Positions 53,824 to 63,395 of a stretch of DNA of 64,000 bases are shown here, piece after piece (the first letter of the stretch is position 1; each line of letters starts with the position of its first letter). This DNA comes from Pseudonocardia sp. N23 (GTDB lineage: Bacteria > Actinomycetota > Actinomycetes > Mycobacteriales > Pseudonocardiaceae), in assembly GCF_002583555.1 (NCBI RefSeq), contig NZ_BEGX01000063.1:41308-105307 (forward strand). The letters are read 5' to 3'. The translations under genes were made by a program, and so were the position numbers. The notes below the pieces were generated by a model. The model was not told the origin of the DNA. It saw nothing but the letters and a program-made list of their open reading frames with translations, and ran no database searches.

Positions 53824-56199
53824 CTAGTGGCCGGTTGGCCGGAACCTGCGCAGTCGCAGGCTGTTCCCGACGACGAACACCGAGCTGAACGCCATCGCGG
53901 CTCCGGCGAGCATGGGGTTGAGCAGGCCGAGGGCTGCCAGTGGCAGGGCGGCGATGTTGTAGGCGAAGGCCCAGAACAGATTGCCCTTGATCGTGGCGAG
54001 GGTGCGCCGCGACAGCTCGATGGCGTCTGCGGCGGCGCGCAGGTCACCGCGGACCAGGGTGATGTCGGCCGCCTCGATGGCGACGTCGCTGCCGGTCCCC
54101 ATGGCCAGCCCGAGATCAGCGCGGGCGAGCGCGGCAGAGTCGTTGACACCGTCGCCGATCATGGCGACGACCCTGCCTCGGGCCTGCAGGTCCTCGATCA
54201 CCTGGAGCTTGTCGCTGGGTAGCACGTCCGCGATGACGGTGTCGGGGCCGACTGTGATGCCGACTTCGCGGGCGACCGTCTCGGCCACGGCCTGGTTGTC
54301 GCCGGTGAGCAGGATCGGGGTGAGCCCGAGTCGGCGCAGCCTCGCGATCGCCTCGGCCGAGGTCGGTTTCACGGCGTCGGCCACCACGAGCACAGCTCGT
54401 GGTTGGCCGTCGACGGCGACAGCGACCACCGTCCTGCCCCTGCGGGCCTCTGCGCCGAGCACAATGGCCAGGTCCTCGGGCAGCGGCTGGCTCCACTGCT
54501 CCAACAGCGCCGGCCTGCCGACCAGCACCGCGTGCCCGTCCACGACGCCCCGCACGCCCAGGCCCTCGTGGTTGCCGAACTCGGACACCTCGGGCAGCTC
54601 GCCCACCCGTTCGCGGGCCGCGCGGGTGATCGCTGCGGCGACGGGGTGCTCCGAGGCGTTCTCCAACGCACCGGCCAACCGCAGAACCTCGTCCGCGCTC
54701 GGTCGGTCGGTACCAGGTCCGAGGGGATCGGCGGTGTGCACGGCGAGCAGGGACATTCGGCCGGTGGTGATGGTCCCGGTCTTGTCCAGGACCACGGTGT
54801 CGACCCTGCGGGTGGACTCGAGGATCTCGGGGCCCTTGATGAGGATCCCCAGCTGCGCGCCGCGTCCGGTGCCGACCAGCAGCGCGGTCGGGGTGGCGAG
54901 CCCGAGCGCGCACGGGCAGGCGATGATCAAAACGGCGACCGCGGCGGTGAACGCCGCCGCCGCACCGGCACCGGTGCCCAGCCAGAACGCCAGGGTGACC
55001 GCGGACAGGGCGATCACGATCGGCACAAACACCCCGGAGATTCGGTCGGCCAGCCGTTGGACGGCTGCCTTGCCGGTCTGGGCGTCCTCGACGAGCTTGG
55101 CCATCTGCGCGAGCTGGGTGTCCGCGCCGACCCGGCTGGTCTGCACCACGAGCCGTCCGCTGGTGTTGATGGTGGCCCCGACGACCTCGTCTCCGGCGCC
55201 GATCTCGACCGGAATGGACTCGCCGGTGAGCATGGACGCGTCGACGGCAGAGCGGCCCTCGACGACGGTCCCGTCAGTGGCGATCTTCTCCCCGGGACGG
55301 ACCACGAAGCGGTCACCGACGGCGAGCTGCCCGATCGGGATGCGCTCCTCGACGCGGGCGCCGTTCGGGCGTTCCCGCAGCACGGTGACGTCCTTGGCGC
55401 CGAGATGGAGCAGGGCGCGGAGGGCTGCGCCGGCGCGGCGCTTGGAGCGGGCCTCGAAGTAGCGGCCGACGAGGATGAAGGTGGTCACCCCGGCTGCGAC
55501 CTCGAGGTAGATGTTGCCGGCGCCGTCCGAGGGGCTGATCGTGAGCTCGAACGGGTGCGTCATACCCGGAATGCCGGCGGTGCCGAACAGCAGCGAGTAG
55601 AGCGACCACGCGAACGCGGCGAGGGTGCCCAGCGAGATCAAGGTATCCATGGTCGCGGCGCCGTGGCGCAGGTTTGCCCACGCCGCCCGGTGGAACGGCC
55701 AAGCGGCCCACGCGATCACCGGCGCGGCGAGGGTCAGTGAGATCCACTGCCAGTTGGTGAACTGCCAGGCCGGGACCATGGCCAGGACGACGACCGGTAC
55801 TGACAGCACGATGGAGGTCAGCAGCCGCTGCCGGATGGCTCGTAGCTCGTCGGGTTCCTGACCCGTGTGGTCAGCATGGGTGTCCGGGCCTGCCGGGGTG
55901 TCGGGAAGGGTCGGTTCCGGTGGTGTGGGCAGTCGTGCCTGGTAGCCGGCTGCGTCGACGGTCGCGATGAGCGCGCTGGTCGAGATCCCGTGCGGAGCGC
56001 TGATCTTGGCCTTCTCGGTCGCGTAGTTGACGGTGGCGCTCACCCCGTCGAGCTTGTTGAGCGTGCGTTCGATCCGGTTGGCGCACGACGCACAGGTCAT
56101 TCCGCTGATCGCGAGCTCGGTCTCGGTCTCGGTCTCAACGTCGCCGGGCGCCCGGTGCGGGGCCTCGCCGGTCCTGCTGGACGTGTCGGTCGTGGACAT
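53824..56199 (-). CDS. copA: Copper-exporting P1B-type ATPase
   Basis: 791 aa from ATG 56199 with GGAGGGGG about 6 nt upstream. N-terminal heavy-metal domain with GMTCASC (Cys36, Cys39), eight membrane helices, actuator TGES, membrane motif [17 protein letters not shown], phosphorylation [10 protein letters not shown], nucleotide-binding SEHPVA and hinge [19 protein letters not shown] marks Cu(I) specificity. Pumps copper out of the cytoplasm. Downstream of a broken copZ and csoR on the same strand. Confidence 0.95.
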   Translation of the reverse strand: MSTTDTSSRTGEAPHRAPGDVETETETELAISGMTCASCANRIERTLNKLDGVSATVNYATEKAKISAPHGISTSALIATVDAAGYQARLPTPPEPTLPDTPAGPDTHADHTGQEPDELRAIRQRLLTSIVLSVPVVVLAMVPAWQFTNWQWISLTLAAPVIAWAAWPFHRAAWANLRHGAATMDTLISLGTLAAFAWSLYSLLFGTAGIPGMTHPFELTISPSDGAGNIYLEVAAGVTTFILVGRYFEARSKRRAGAALRALLHLGAKDVTVLRERPNGARVEERIPIGQLAVGDRFVVRPGEKIATDGTVVEGRSAVDASMLTGESIPVEIGAGDEVVGATINTSGRLVVQTSRVGADTQLAQMAKLVEDAQTGKAAVQRLADRISGVFVPIVIALSAVTLAFWLGTGAGAAAAFTAAVAVLIIACPCALGLATPTALLVGTGRGAQLGILIKGPEILESTRRVDTVVLDKTGTITTGRMSLLAVHTADPLGPGTDRPSADEVLRLAGALENASEHPVAAAITRAARERVGELPEVSEFGNHEGLGVRGVVDGHAVLVGRPALLEQWSQPLPEDLAIVLGAEARRGRTVVAVAVDGQPRAVLVVADAVKPTSAEAIARLRRLGLTPILLTGDNQAVAETVAREVGITVGPDTVIADVLPSDKLQVIEDLQARGRVVAMIGDGVNDSAALARADLGLAMGTGSDVAIEAADITLVRGDLRAAADAIELSRRTLATIKGNLFWAFAYNIAALPLAALGLLNPMLAGAAMAFSSVFVVGNSLRLRRFRPTGH

Positions 56200-56475
56200 C
56201 AGTAACCCCCTCCGGCTTTGCCGGTTTGTGCGGTGCTGTCCTGGATGTCCCCGTGCCCGGCGTCTTCGACGACGGGGGTGCCTGCGTGTCCGGTCGCCGG
56301 TGCGGCGGGGCGGCGTTGGTGAGGGGACCGATAGGGGATGCCGTTGCGTGGGCCCCGGGTGCGCGCGGGGCGAGCGGCGCGCCGCAGGTGGAGAGCCTCG
56401 CTGAAGTGTTCACGTTGATTCCCTTCGTCAGGGTTGCCTGTCTGGCCGCGTGGTCGCCGCGACGGGGAGTGAGGG
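56200..56475. other. Short interval between copA and copZ
   Basis: 276 bp. Both strands have open frames (for example a minus frame with [20 protein letters not shown]), but none has a start with ribosome site or a family. Probably untranslated spacer inside the copper operon. Confidence 0.35.
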
Positions 56476-56679
56476 TCAGGTGATGGCGAGCTGGTAGCCG
56501 GCGTCCTCGACCGCGGCACGGATGTCCGCCTCGTCGACCGGCGCATCGGTGGTGACGGTGACCAGGCCGGTCGGGAGGTCGACGGCGACCTCCCGGACGC
56601 CGGAGACCTCACCGATCTCTTAGCGCACCGACGTGATGCAGTGGTCGCAGGTCATCCCGGTCACGGTGTGGGTGCTCAT
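56476..56679 (-). pseudogene. copZ: copZ-like copper chaperone with an in-frame TAA
   Basis: 68-codon frame from ATG 56679: MSTHTVTGMTCDHCITSVR, TAA at codon 20 (56622-56620), then EIGEVSGVREVAVDLPTGLV and the rest of a complete HMA domain ending GYQLAIT. The MTCDHC copper site precedes the stop. No frameshift is present. A CAA or GAA-type codon probably became TAA. It would have delivered Cu(I) to CopA. Confidence 0.85.
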
Positions 56680-56855
56680 TGCCGTCAGCGCTTCCTCTCC
56701 TCTCCTGCCGGCCCGCCACCCGGACCGGATGCGGACGCGACGAACTGAGCAGCCGGCGAAGGGCCGGTGCTGACGGGTGAGCCTTGAGGCCATGAGCCCT
56801 AAGGGAAGGGTCGATCGGTCGGCACGCGGAGCGTGATCGCGGCCCCCGGGCGGTG

Positions 56856-57137
56856 TCAGGACTTGACGAGACGGGCGATCGCGGCGCTGGCCTCGGAGAT
56901 CTTCTGATCGGCGACGGAGCCGCCCTCGGCGACGGCATCGCTCACGCAGTGTTTGAGGTGATCGTCGAGCAACCCCAGCGCCACGGCCTCCAGGGCCTTG
57001 TTCACCGCGGCGACCTGTGTGAGCACGTCGATGCAGTACTTGTCGGACTCGATCATCTTGGTGATGCCCCGGACCTGCCCCTCGATCCGGCGCATCCGCG
57101 TGAGGTGGTTGTCCTTGTTGTCAGCGTATCCGTGCAC
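56856..57137 (-). CDS. csoR: CsoR-family copper-sensing repressor
   Basis: 93 aa from ATG 57137. The Cu(I) ligands are Cys35 (DKYCIDVL), His60 and Cys64 (DDHLKHCV), the same C-H-C pattern as mycobacterial CsoR; the N-terminal helix has [16 protein letters not shown]. Apo-protein represses; copper binding releases DNA. A CsoR-type operator lies 27 bp upstream. Related sites precede the genes at 58858 and 63396. Confidence 0.93.
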   Translation of the reverse strand: MHGYADNKDNHLTRMRRIEGQVRGITKMIESDKYCIDVLTQVAAVNKALEAVALGLLDDHLKHCVSDAVAEGGSVADQKISEASAAIARLVKS

Positions 57138-57164
57138 GGCGCCTCCCTTCGACTACCGCGAGTA

Positions 57165-57179
57165 TACCCTAGGGGGGTA
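57165..57179. promoter_or_regulatory. CsoR-type operator upstream of csoR
   Basis: TACCCTAGGGGGGTA, a pseudo-palindrome with the G-tract typical of CsoR sites, between csoR and the divergent DUF6153 gene. Confidence 0.65.
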
Positions 57180-57356
57180 CCGTATGTCAGCGGCTTGTCC
57201 GCGGATAAGTGATTGCTGATCGTCGGTCGACGGCTTGCTCGGCGTATTTCGCGCACGGCGCCGTCTGCGCGGTACGGCTTCATTCGGGAGTCCGTCGCAG
57301 CTGGTCGGCCCCCCTGCACTCAGGCAGTCCTTCGATGCGCGGCTATCGTCGGGGGC

Positions 57357-57908
57357 GTGCAGACGCTCCAGCGACGCGACTGGCAGCAGGCGCTGCTGGT
57401 GCTGTCGCTGATCCTGGGTGTCGTCGCGATGCACTCCGCGGTCGCCTGCGGCGCCGACGCCGGGCACGCGCAGAACGCCGCCATCCAGGGCGCTGCCGGT
57501 CCACCGATGAGGATGGTCGGCCTTGACGGACCCGCAGCGGTCACCGCTGATGCGAACGCCGTAACGGCGACAGGAAGCGCTAGCGCATCTGCTGATTCGC
57601 GCGGCGGCCAACAGGCGGCGGCGACCGCGGTCCTGGTCGTCCCTGCGACGTCAGACATGCATGCCACCGACCTCGCCGGTCCCGCTGGGCCCGCCGGCGG
57701 ACACTCGGTGCTGCACGACCTGCTCCACCTGTGCCTGGCCGTGCTGACCATACTGCTGGCCCTAGCCGGCGCGGTGCTACTGGCCGTCGTCGTCGCACGC
57801 GCGACTCGGCCCGACACAATCCACCGCGGCGGGCGGCCCGCCGCCGGCCCCCGGGCACCTCCCCCGACCTCGGTCAGGCTCGCGCAACTCTGCGTGCTGC
57901 GGAACTGA
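57357..57908 (+). CDS. DUF6153-like membrane protein
   Basis: 183 aa from GTG 57357. Two helices: QALLVLSLILGVVAMHSAVA and CLAVLTILLALAGAVLLAVV, separated by a long Ala/Gly/Thr-rich exported loop with scattered Met, His and Cys; GHSVLHDLLHLCLAVL before helix 2 could bind metal. Such proteins often accompany DUF305 genes in actinobacteria. Function unknown; copper handling is inferred from position beside csoR and DUF305. Confidence 0.7.
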   Translation: MQTLQRRDWQQALLVLSLILGVVAMHSAVACGADAGHAQNAAIQGAAGPPMRMVGLDGPAAVTADANAVTATGSASASADSRGGQQAAATAVLVVPATSDMHATDLAGPAGPAGGHSVLHDLLHLCLAVLTILLALAGAVLLAVVVARATRPDTIHRGGRPAAGPRAPPPTSVRLAQLCVLRN

Positions 57909-57915
57909 TCGGCCT

Positions 57916-57935
57916 CCAGCGCGCAACAGCGCTGG
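57916..57935 (+). terminator. Hairpin between DUF6153 and DUF305 genes
   Basis: CCAGCGC-gcaaca-GCGCTGG, perfect 7-bp stem, 8 bp after the DUF6153 stop. May attenuate read-through into the DUF305 gene. Confidence 0.45.
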
Positions 57936-57976
57936 TCTGATCACATCCGTCTGCACTCAGAGGAGCACTCCCGATC

Positions 57977-58639
57977 ATGAACCGCACGTCTGTCCTTGGC
58001 CTGCTCGGCGCCGCCGCGCTCACGGCTGTTCTCGTCGCCGGGTGTACCGGCTCGAGCGGCGGCGCCGCCGCCGCGTCCACCACGCCGGGCGCGGTCCCCA
58101 CCGCACCGGCCACCTCGGCCGCTCACAACGCCGCGGACACGGCATTCGTCCACGACATGATTCCGCATCACGCCCAGGCGATTCAGATGGCCGACATGGC
58201 CGCCCAGCGAGCCAGCAACAGCCAGGTCAAGCAGCTCGCCGCCCGCATCCAGGCGGCTCAGGGGCCTGAGATCGAGCAAATGCGGGGCTTCCTCGCGACC
58301 TGGGGTGAGCCGGAGACCGGCCCGGTAACCACGAGCGGCTCCATGGGCGGCATGGACCACGGCACCACGGGTCAGACCACGAGCACCATGCCAATGCCGC
58401 AGGGGATAAGCGGGATGATGACCGACCAGCAGATGCAGCAGTTCGGGCAGGCCGCCGGCACCGACTTCGACCGGATGTTCCTGCAGATGATGACCGAGCA
58501 TCACAACGGCGCCATTTCAATGGCTCAGACCGAGGTGGTCGAGGGGCAGAGCCCCGACGCCAAGGCACTGGCACAGAAGATCATCAAGGCCCAGCAGTCG
58601 GAGATCACCGAGATGCACTACCTGCTCTCTACGCTCTGA
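57977..58639 (+). CDS. DUF305-domain lipoprotein (CopM-like)
   Basis: 220 aa from ATG 57977. Lipobox LVAGC. Two halves each contain a Met/His motif: FVHDMIPHHAQAIQMADM and FLQMMTEHHNGAISMAQ, the DUF305 signature, with a Met/Gln-rich loop (MGGMDHGTTG, MMTDQQMQQF). Such proteins bind copper or silver outside the cytoplasm; that is known for cyanobacterial CopM. It fits the copper module. Confidence 0.9.
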   Translation: MNRTSVLGLLGAAALTAVLVAGCTGSSGGAAAASTTPGAVPTAPATSAAHNAADTAFVHDMIPHHAQAIQMADMAAQRASNSQVKQLAARIQAAQGPEIEQMRGFLATWGEPETGPVTTSGSMGGMDHGTTGQTTSTMPMPQGISGMMTDQQMQQFGQAAGTDFDRMFLQMMTEHHNGAISMAQTEVVEGQSPDAKALAQKIIKAQQSEITEMHYLLSTL

Positions 58640-58652
58640 CCCACTGGGGTGG

Positions 58653-58683
58653 GCGGAGGTGGGCCCGATCCGGCCCCCTCCGC
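58653..58683 (+). terminator. Hairpin after the DUF305 gene
   Basis: GCGGAGG-t-GGGCC / GGCCCCCTCCGC: a 12-bp stem with one bulged T and a 6-nt loop, 14 bp after the stop. Confidence 0.6.
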
Positions 58684-58803
58684 TCCGCGCAACTCCAGCG
58701 GAAATCACGGGGGGTTGCTCGCGCAGTCAGCAGTTGCGAGGGTAGCAATGCACCGCGCGGCGATGGCCGCGTTGGACAGGGGGGCTGCATTCCCGGGATG
58801 CCC

Positions 58804-58819
58804 TACCCGGGTGGGGGTA
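58804..58819. promoter_or_regulatory. CsoR-like operator before a micro-ORF
   Basis: TACCCGGGTGGGGGTA has the same TACCC...GGGGGTA form as the site at csoR. It lies 39 bp upstream of the ATG at 58858. Confidence 0.45.
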
Positions 58820-58857
58820 TTGACGGGTATCGATGACGATGTTGCCGGAAGGGGACG

Positions 58858-58947
58858 ATGAGTCAGTTCGCGCCGGTACTTATCGCCCTCGGGGTGGCGC
58901 TGGCGCTCGCCGCCGCGCTCTATTCGCCGCACCACGCCGTCTCCTGA
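58858..58947 (+). CDS. 29-aa single-helix membrane micro-protein
   Basis: ATG 58858 with GGAAGGGG about 4 nt upstream. The peptide is almost entirely one membrane helix (FAPVLIALGVALALAAAL) followed by YSPHHAVS, with a His-His pair. A CsoR-like site precedes it. It is below normal gene-calling size; the strong ribosome site and operator make translation plausible. A copper-induced membrane peptide is a hypothesis only. Confidence 0.45.
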   Translation: MSQFAPVLIALGVALALAAALYSPHHAVS

Positions 58948-59251
58948 TTTCACATGCGCCGGTACCCGGTGACTATGGTGTTCCTGGCCCTCGAAATGGA
59001 AATGAGCCGGTCGCTCATCCGTGCCCAAATACACTGGATCGCGCCGGGCCCGCCGGGAGGCCTATGACGATCCTCAAACGCTCTTATCCTGAACCCGCCG
59101 CGCAGGCCTTCTGGGTCGAACGAGGGTAGGCTGGGTACGAGGGATGAGGGAGTACTCGAATCGCTTGCGCTGCGGCGACCGACACTTTGCCGAACGCTTG
59201 CCTCGGCGCCCGCAGACTTGGAGAAGTCAACCAGCCTGAGGTGGCGCGCAA
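58948..59251. other. Interval before the FkbM gene
   Basis: 304 bp with no convincing gene. Composition falls toward the G+C of the FkbM gene at the right. It should contain that gene's promoter. Confidence 0.35.
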
Positions 59252-60217
59252 ATGAAGAAGAATGGTGTTCAGCCGTCGATCGACGACGGGCGGCCTGTGC
59301 GATTTCTCGGCAGTGGGCCCGGCGCCAGAGATGTTGCCGTGATAATTGTCTTACGTGCTGTGTTTTTCGTCGTCAACCATACCGTCAGGCGGGGGCACTA
59401 CGCGACGTGCCGCGTGTTAGGGGCACTGGCGTCCCGCGGCGCATACGCCGAGTTCACTGTACCGGGCGGCGCCCGTTTCCGCGCCCATCCGCGAGACGGT
59501 TACTGGATGCGAATCCTGTTGGTGCGACGAAACTATGAACCCGAACTGCTCCCCGTCGTAGAGAAGGCTGCCAAGATGGGAATCCCGTTTCTGGACTGCG
59601 GGGCCAACCTTGGTTGGTGGGCGGTAATCGCGGGCTCGGGCAAGCAGGACCCGCAGCGGGTGCTGGCCGTAGAGGCCTCTCCCTCCACATTCCGGGGCCT
59701 GGCGGAAAATAGCCGCCTCAACGAAAACACCTTCCGCACACTTCAGGCAGCTGTGTGGTCACGCAGCGGCGAGGTAGTCGATTTCGTCGAGTCCCGCGAA
59801 AGTGCGGCCTCGAGCGTGGCACAGACGCGACTGCCGAGGATGACCTCAGGCCGCCGCTGCCGTGTCCCGACCGCGACGTTGGATGAACTTCTTACCTCCG
59901 TTGCACCTGACGGCGGCCCGGTGTTGTGCAAGCTCGACGTGGAAGGTGCTGAGATCGAGGCATTGGGCGTGTCAAAGCTGATTCGCGATGGCGATGTCGC
60001 CGTCGTGTTCGAAGATCACGGCAGCGATCCGACGAACGCCACGTCGATGTGGTTCCTCGAACGCGGTTACGCCGTATACGCCCCAGATCCCCATGGGACA
60101 CTGAAACGCATGACCGACGTCGCGGCGGTCGACGCGGTGAAGGTCGACCCTGCGTGGGGCTACAACTTCCTCGCATGGGCGGTGGGCGGTGCCGCGGAGC
60201 AGCTGTTCGGACCGTAG
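59252..60217 (+). CDS. FkbM-family methyltransferase
   Basis: 321 aa from ATG 59252 (GAGGTGG upstream). An N-terminal segment of about 100 residues is followed by a FkbM domain: FLDCGANLGWWAVIA (SAM loop), VLAVEASPSTFRGLAENSRL, LCKLDVEGAEIEALG and VVFEDHG. O-methylation of a sugar or glycolipid is typical. Its G+C and codon use look lower than the flanks, suggesting separate acquisition. No partner genes are adjacent. Confidence 0.85.
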   Translation: MKKNGVQPSIDDGRPVRFLGSGPGARDVAVIIVLRAVFFVVNHTVRRGHYATCRVLGALASRGAYAEFTVPGGARFRAHPRDGYWMRILLVRRNYEPELLPVVEKAAKMGIPFLDCGANLGWWAVIAGSGKQDPQRVLAVEASPSTFRGLAENSRLNENTFRTLQAAVWSRSGEVVDFVESRESAASSVAQTRLPRMTSGRRCRVPTATLDELLTSVAPDGGPVLCKLDVEGAEIEALGVSKLIRDGDVAVVFEDHGSDPTNATSMWFLERGYAVYAPDPHGTLKRMTDVAAVDAVKVDPAWGYNFLAWAVGGAAEQLFGP

Positions 60218-60311
60218 GTGCATTGATCGCATGACGCGGTGCGAGCGGCGTCGATCTCGGACCCGCCACCGCCATTCGCGTGGGTGCCCTTGCGGTACAC
60301 GAGCAACTGGC

Positions 60312-60515
60312 ATGACGCAGCTGCCGGGCCTGGATGAGTCCGGCTCGATCGAGCAGGACGTAGACACGGTGATCCGGCTGCGCCGGCTTATTCCTTCGAG
60401 CGTGGCGATCCGCGTGGGATGAGGCCGACCTGGTCCTGGCCAAGCACCGTGATGGCCCGATCCGACGCGATCACGGTTGCGCGCCAGCGCACTACAGCCG
60501 TTTGCCGACCTCTGC
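60312..60515 (+). pseudogene. dnaB: 3' scrap of a replicative helicase (dnaB)
   Basis: QLPGLDESGSIEQDVDTVIRL corresponds to the DnaB RESGSIEQDAD motif. After a frame change, EADLVLAKHRDGPI and then HYSR match the C-terminal GEADLILAKHRNGP...HYSRFVD segment. Several indels; the ATPase core is absent. The rest of 60218-60685 holds nothing recognisable. Confidence 0.6.
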
Positions 60516-60685
60516 ACGGTAGAGCGACCGTCGGCGGCTGAAGAGGGGTGAAGCCCCGGCCGAGCTGCGGGTTCGCTCACTTCAACGTCGTCAGCGTGGC
60601 GGGCTTGCCTGGCGGATGGATGCGGCGCGGCGGTGCGGGCGCTGCCGGCGAGCACTGCGCACTGTGGCGCAGGTGCCGCTCGCCG

Positions 60686-61759
60686 CTACGCGTCCTTGCG
60701 GACGGCGTTGTGGTGGTCGGTGCCGGTGTCGCAGTTGGGGTGGGTATGGATGAAGGCCTCGCCGAGGCGGGGGACGGCGTGGATGAGGCGGTGCTCGGCA
60801 TCGAGGGAAATGGTGTGTGCCTGAAGCAGGGTGAGGGCGGGGTCGACCGCGAGTTCGGACTCGGCGAGCAGGTTGTGCCCGACCCATCGGAGCCGGATCG
60901 TGTCAACCCCACGCACACCCGGTGTCGCAGCGAGGGTGTGTTCGGCGGTGTCGACCAGCGCGGGGTCGACCGCGTCGAGCATGCGGGAGAACACCTCTTT
61001 CGCCGCACCCCACAGCACGGACAGGATCGCGATGGTGATCAGCAGGCCGACCACGGGGTCCGCCCATCGCCAGCCCGCCCAGGACCCGCCGGCGGCGAGC
61101 AGCACCGCGAGGCTGGTGTAGCCGTCGGTGCGGGCGTGCAGGCCGTCGGCGACCAGCGCGGCGGAGCCGATCTGGCGGCCGACGGTGATGCGGTAGCGGG
61201 CGACGATCTCGTTGCCGAGGAACCCGACGACGCTCGCGGCGGCAACCCAGCCGATCGCGGTGATGTCACGCGGGTTGAGCAGGCGGTCGATCGCGGTCCA
61301 CGCGGCCAGTACGGCAGAGGCGAGCATGACCAGAAGGACCATCAGCCCGGCGAGGTCCTCGCTGCGACCCAGACCGTAGGTGAAGCGCCGGGTCGCCGCG
61401 CGCCGACCCAGCACGAACGCGATCGCCAGCGGAACGGCGGTCAGCGCGTCGGCAAAGTTGTGCAGCGTGTCACCCAGCAACGCCACCGATCCGCTCGCCA
61501 CCACGACGCCCAGCTGCGCGATCGCGGTGACCATCAGCGCGGCGAAGGAGATCCACAGCGCGCGCATGCCTCGGGCGCTCGCCTCGAGCGTGGAATCCAC
61601 GATGTCGGCGCCGTCGTGGCTGTGCGGCGTCACCGCGTGCCTTGCCCGCGACCACAGTCGCGCAAAGGGCTCTCGGCCACCGCTCGGACCATCAACGTGC
61701 ACGTGTTCGAGCGTGTGGTCGCGGCGGTGGTGTTCGGCGTGGTTGTTCTGATCAGCCAT
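60686..61759 (-). CDS. Cation diffusion facilitator (Zn/Co/Cd exporter)
   Basis: 357 aa from ATG 61759. A His-rich N-terminus (NNHAEHHRRDHTLEHVHV), six membrane helices with the transport-site motif LLGDTLHNFADALTAVPLAI and later ADGLHARTDGYTSLAV, and a C-terminal domain with EAFIHTHPN. CDF proteins exchange divalent cations for protons. Divergent from an ArsR-type sensor 124 bp away, the usual pairing. Confidence 0.92.
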   Translation of the reverse strand: MADQNNHAEHHRRDHTLEHVHVDGPSGGREPFARLWSRARHAVTPHSHDGADIVDSTLEASARGMRALWISFAALMVTAIAQLGVVVASGSVALLGDTLHNFADALTAVPLAIAFVLGRRAATRRFTYGLGRSEDLAGLMVLLVMLASAVLAAWTAIDRLLNPRDITAIGWVAAASVVGFLGNEIVARYRITVGRQIGSAALVADGLHARTDGYTSLAVLLAAGGSWAGWRWADPVVGLLITIAILSVLWGAAKEVFSRMLDAVDPALVDTAEHTLAATPGVRGVDTIRLRWVGHNLLAESELAVDPALTLLQAHTISLDAEHRLIHAVPRLGEAFIHTHPNCDTGTDHHNAVRKDA

Positions 61760-61883
61760 GACGGGCGTCCACTTCGTATTCGTGCGCGGTCGTGAGCCCG
61801 GACGGCCCTATTGCCAACGTAGCATCATGTGTGCGCACTCATGCAGATACGCAGTTAGAGGGGTATTCCGGTACGGTGATGTC

Positions 61884-62267
61884 GTGCACACCACGCAGCT
61901 GGAGTTCGACATGCCCGCCGACGAACAGGTCGCCCTGGCGGCCGAGTCGTTCCGGATGCTGGCCGACCCGACTCGGATCAGGGTGTTGTGGGCGCTGTTG
62001 CAGGGCGAGTCCTCTGTGGCGTGTCTGGCCGAACTGACCCGCGCCGCGCCCACTGCGGTGAGCCAGCACCTGGCGAAGCTGCGGCTGGCGGGGCTGGTCA
62101 CCGGCCGCCGGGAAGGGACGTTCGTGTACTACTCCGCCGCCAACGAGCATGTGCGCGCACTGTTGTCGCAGGCCCTGTTCCACGCCGATCATCTCGACCG
62201 CGACATCCCTGCCGGGTCCACGACCCCGCACGGCCGGGGAAGCCCAGCAGCGACCCCGGATCGCTGA
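61884..62267 (+). CDS. ArsR/SmtB-family metal sensor
   Basis: 127 aa from GTG 61884. Winged helix: ESFRMLADPTRIRVLWALLQ, VACLAELTRAAPTAVSQHLA and KLRLAGLVTGRREGTFVYYS. The C-terminal helix ends ALFHADHLDRD, an HADH pattern seen in zinc/cobalt/nickel sensors of this family that control CDF exporters. It presumably represses the divergent exporter until metal binds. Confidence 0.88.
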   Translation: MHTTQLEFDMPADEQVALAAESFRMLADPTRIRVLWALLQGESSVACLAELTRAAPTAVSQHLAKLRLAGLVTGRREGTFVYYSAANEHVRALLSQALFHADHLDRDIPAGSTTPHGRGSPAATPDR

Positions 62268-62465
62268 TCGGGGGATCGCGGATTGGGGCATGCTGGCGGA
62301 CGCGGTCAAATCGACGTGCCGCCGGGGTTGGCCGACACGGGCTGTCGGTAAGGAACGTGTCACCGGCCGCCACTTGGCGAACGGCGTGAGGGCAAAAGCT
62401 CGTCTACTTCGTGACATCGGGCAGCGCTTGCCGTGAATCCTCGGGGAGCCCGGCCAAGACGGTGT

Positions 62466-63048
62466 CGAGATTAGGCGTGCGGTGGCGGCGCGGCTGCCGA
62501 GTTCGGGGACGTACTTGTAGATCGTGGAGCGGCTGACGTTGAGGAGCCGCGCGATCGAGGAGAAGGTGTTGTTCGGTTGTTCGGGTGGGGTAGGAGGTCC
62601 CGGGCGTGGCGCATCTACTCCGGGGTCATCGCGGACGGCCGGCCCAGCCGTACCCCGCGCGCGGCGGCGAGGCCCTCCCGGGTCCTGTTGACGATGAGTT
62701 CCCGGATGAACTCGGCCAGCGCGGCGAAGACGTGAAACACCAGCCGCCCACCGTGGGTGGTGGTGCCGAGGTTCTCGTGCAGCGATCGGAACCCGATCCA
62801 GCGTCGGCGCAGCTGCGCGATGAGGGTTATGAGGTCCTGCAGGGACCGGGAGAGCCGGGCGCGGCTGGGCACGACGAGTGTGTCGCCGGCGCGGAGGTAG
62901 GTCAGGCAGGCCTGCAGCTCGGGTCGGTCGGCGTCGCGTCCGGAGAGCTGGTCGGAAAGCACTTTGGCGCATCCGAGGTCGTCGACGGCCCGAAGCTGGC
63001 GGTCGAGCAGCTGCGCCGTAGTTGAAACCCGGGCGTACCGATCGGCAC
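62466..63048 (-). pseudogene. Serine recombinase (resolvase) with frameshifts and a TAG
   Basis: GTG 63048 opens PIG, a base appears lost, then ARVSTTAQLLDRQLRAVDDL (catalytic Ser), AGDTLVVPSRARLSRSLQDL, GGRLVFHVFAALAEFIRELI and GLAAARGVRLGRPSAMTPE. There a TAG (62617-62615) stands where resolvases have Gln (TPEQ), followed by MRHARDLL, one more frame change, and the HTH NTFSSIARLLNVSRSTIYKY. At least two indels plus one nonsense codon. Confidence 0.8.
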
Positions 63049-63343
63049 ACCGGTGACAGTGGCGGGCTCCGCGGCGAGCACTTGGTCACCCGACGACGGT
63101 GAGCCGGTGGAAGGCTGGATCGCAGACGACGGCATGCAGCCTGTACGAGAAAGGGCGCCTGGGCCGATGTTCGACGCGCTGCATCCTCGGCGCGTTTGTT
63201 CGACAGCCGGAACAGCTCTCGGTGATCGCCGGCCAGAGTTGTGGATCTTGCTGGGGATTGGTTCGATTCTCAACAGAGTGGGTGCATGGACGGCTGGCAT
63301 CTGATCTGCCGGCCAGTCGATCCCGGCCGGCGTTTGACAGGTG
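63049..63343. other. Interval before the permease promoter
   Basis: No coding frame with support; short open frames lack ribosome sites and similarity. The CsoR-like sites begin at 63344. Confidence 0.35.
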
Positions 63344-63389
63344 TACCCGAGAGGGGTATCAACAGACGAGCAGATACCCCCCCTAGGTA
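63344..63389. promoter_or_regulatory. Two tandem CsoR-like operators
   Basis: TACCCGAGAGGGGTA (63344-63358) and TACCCCCCCTAGGTA (63375-63389), 31 bp apart, about three helical turns. The second matches the reverse complement of the csoR site at 13 of 15 positions. The permease starts 7 bp later. Confidence 0.6.
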
Positions 63390-63395
63390 TTGGAC

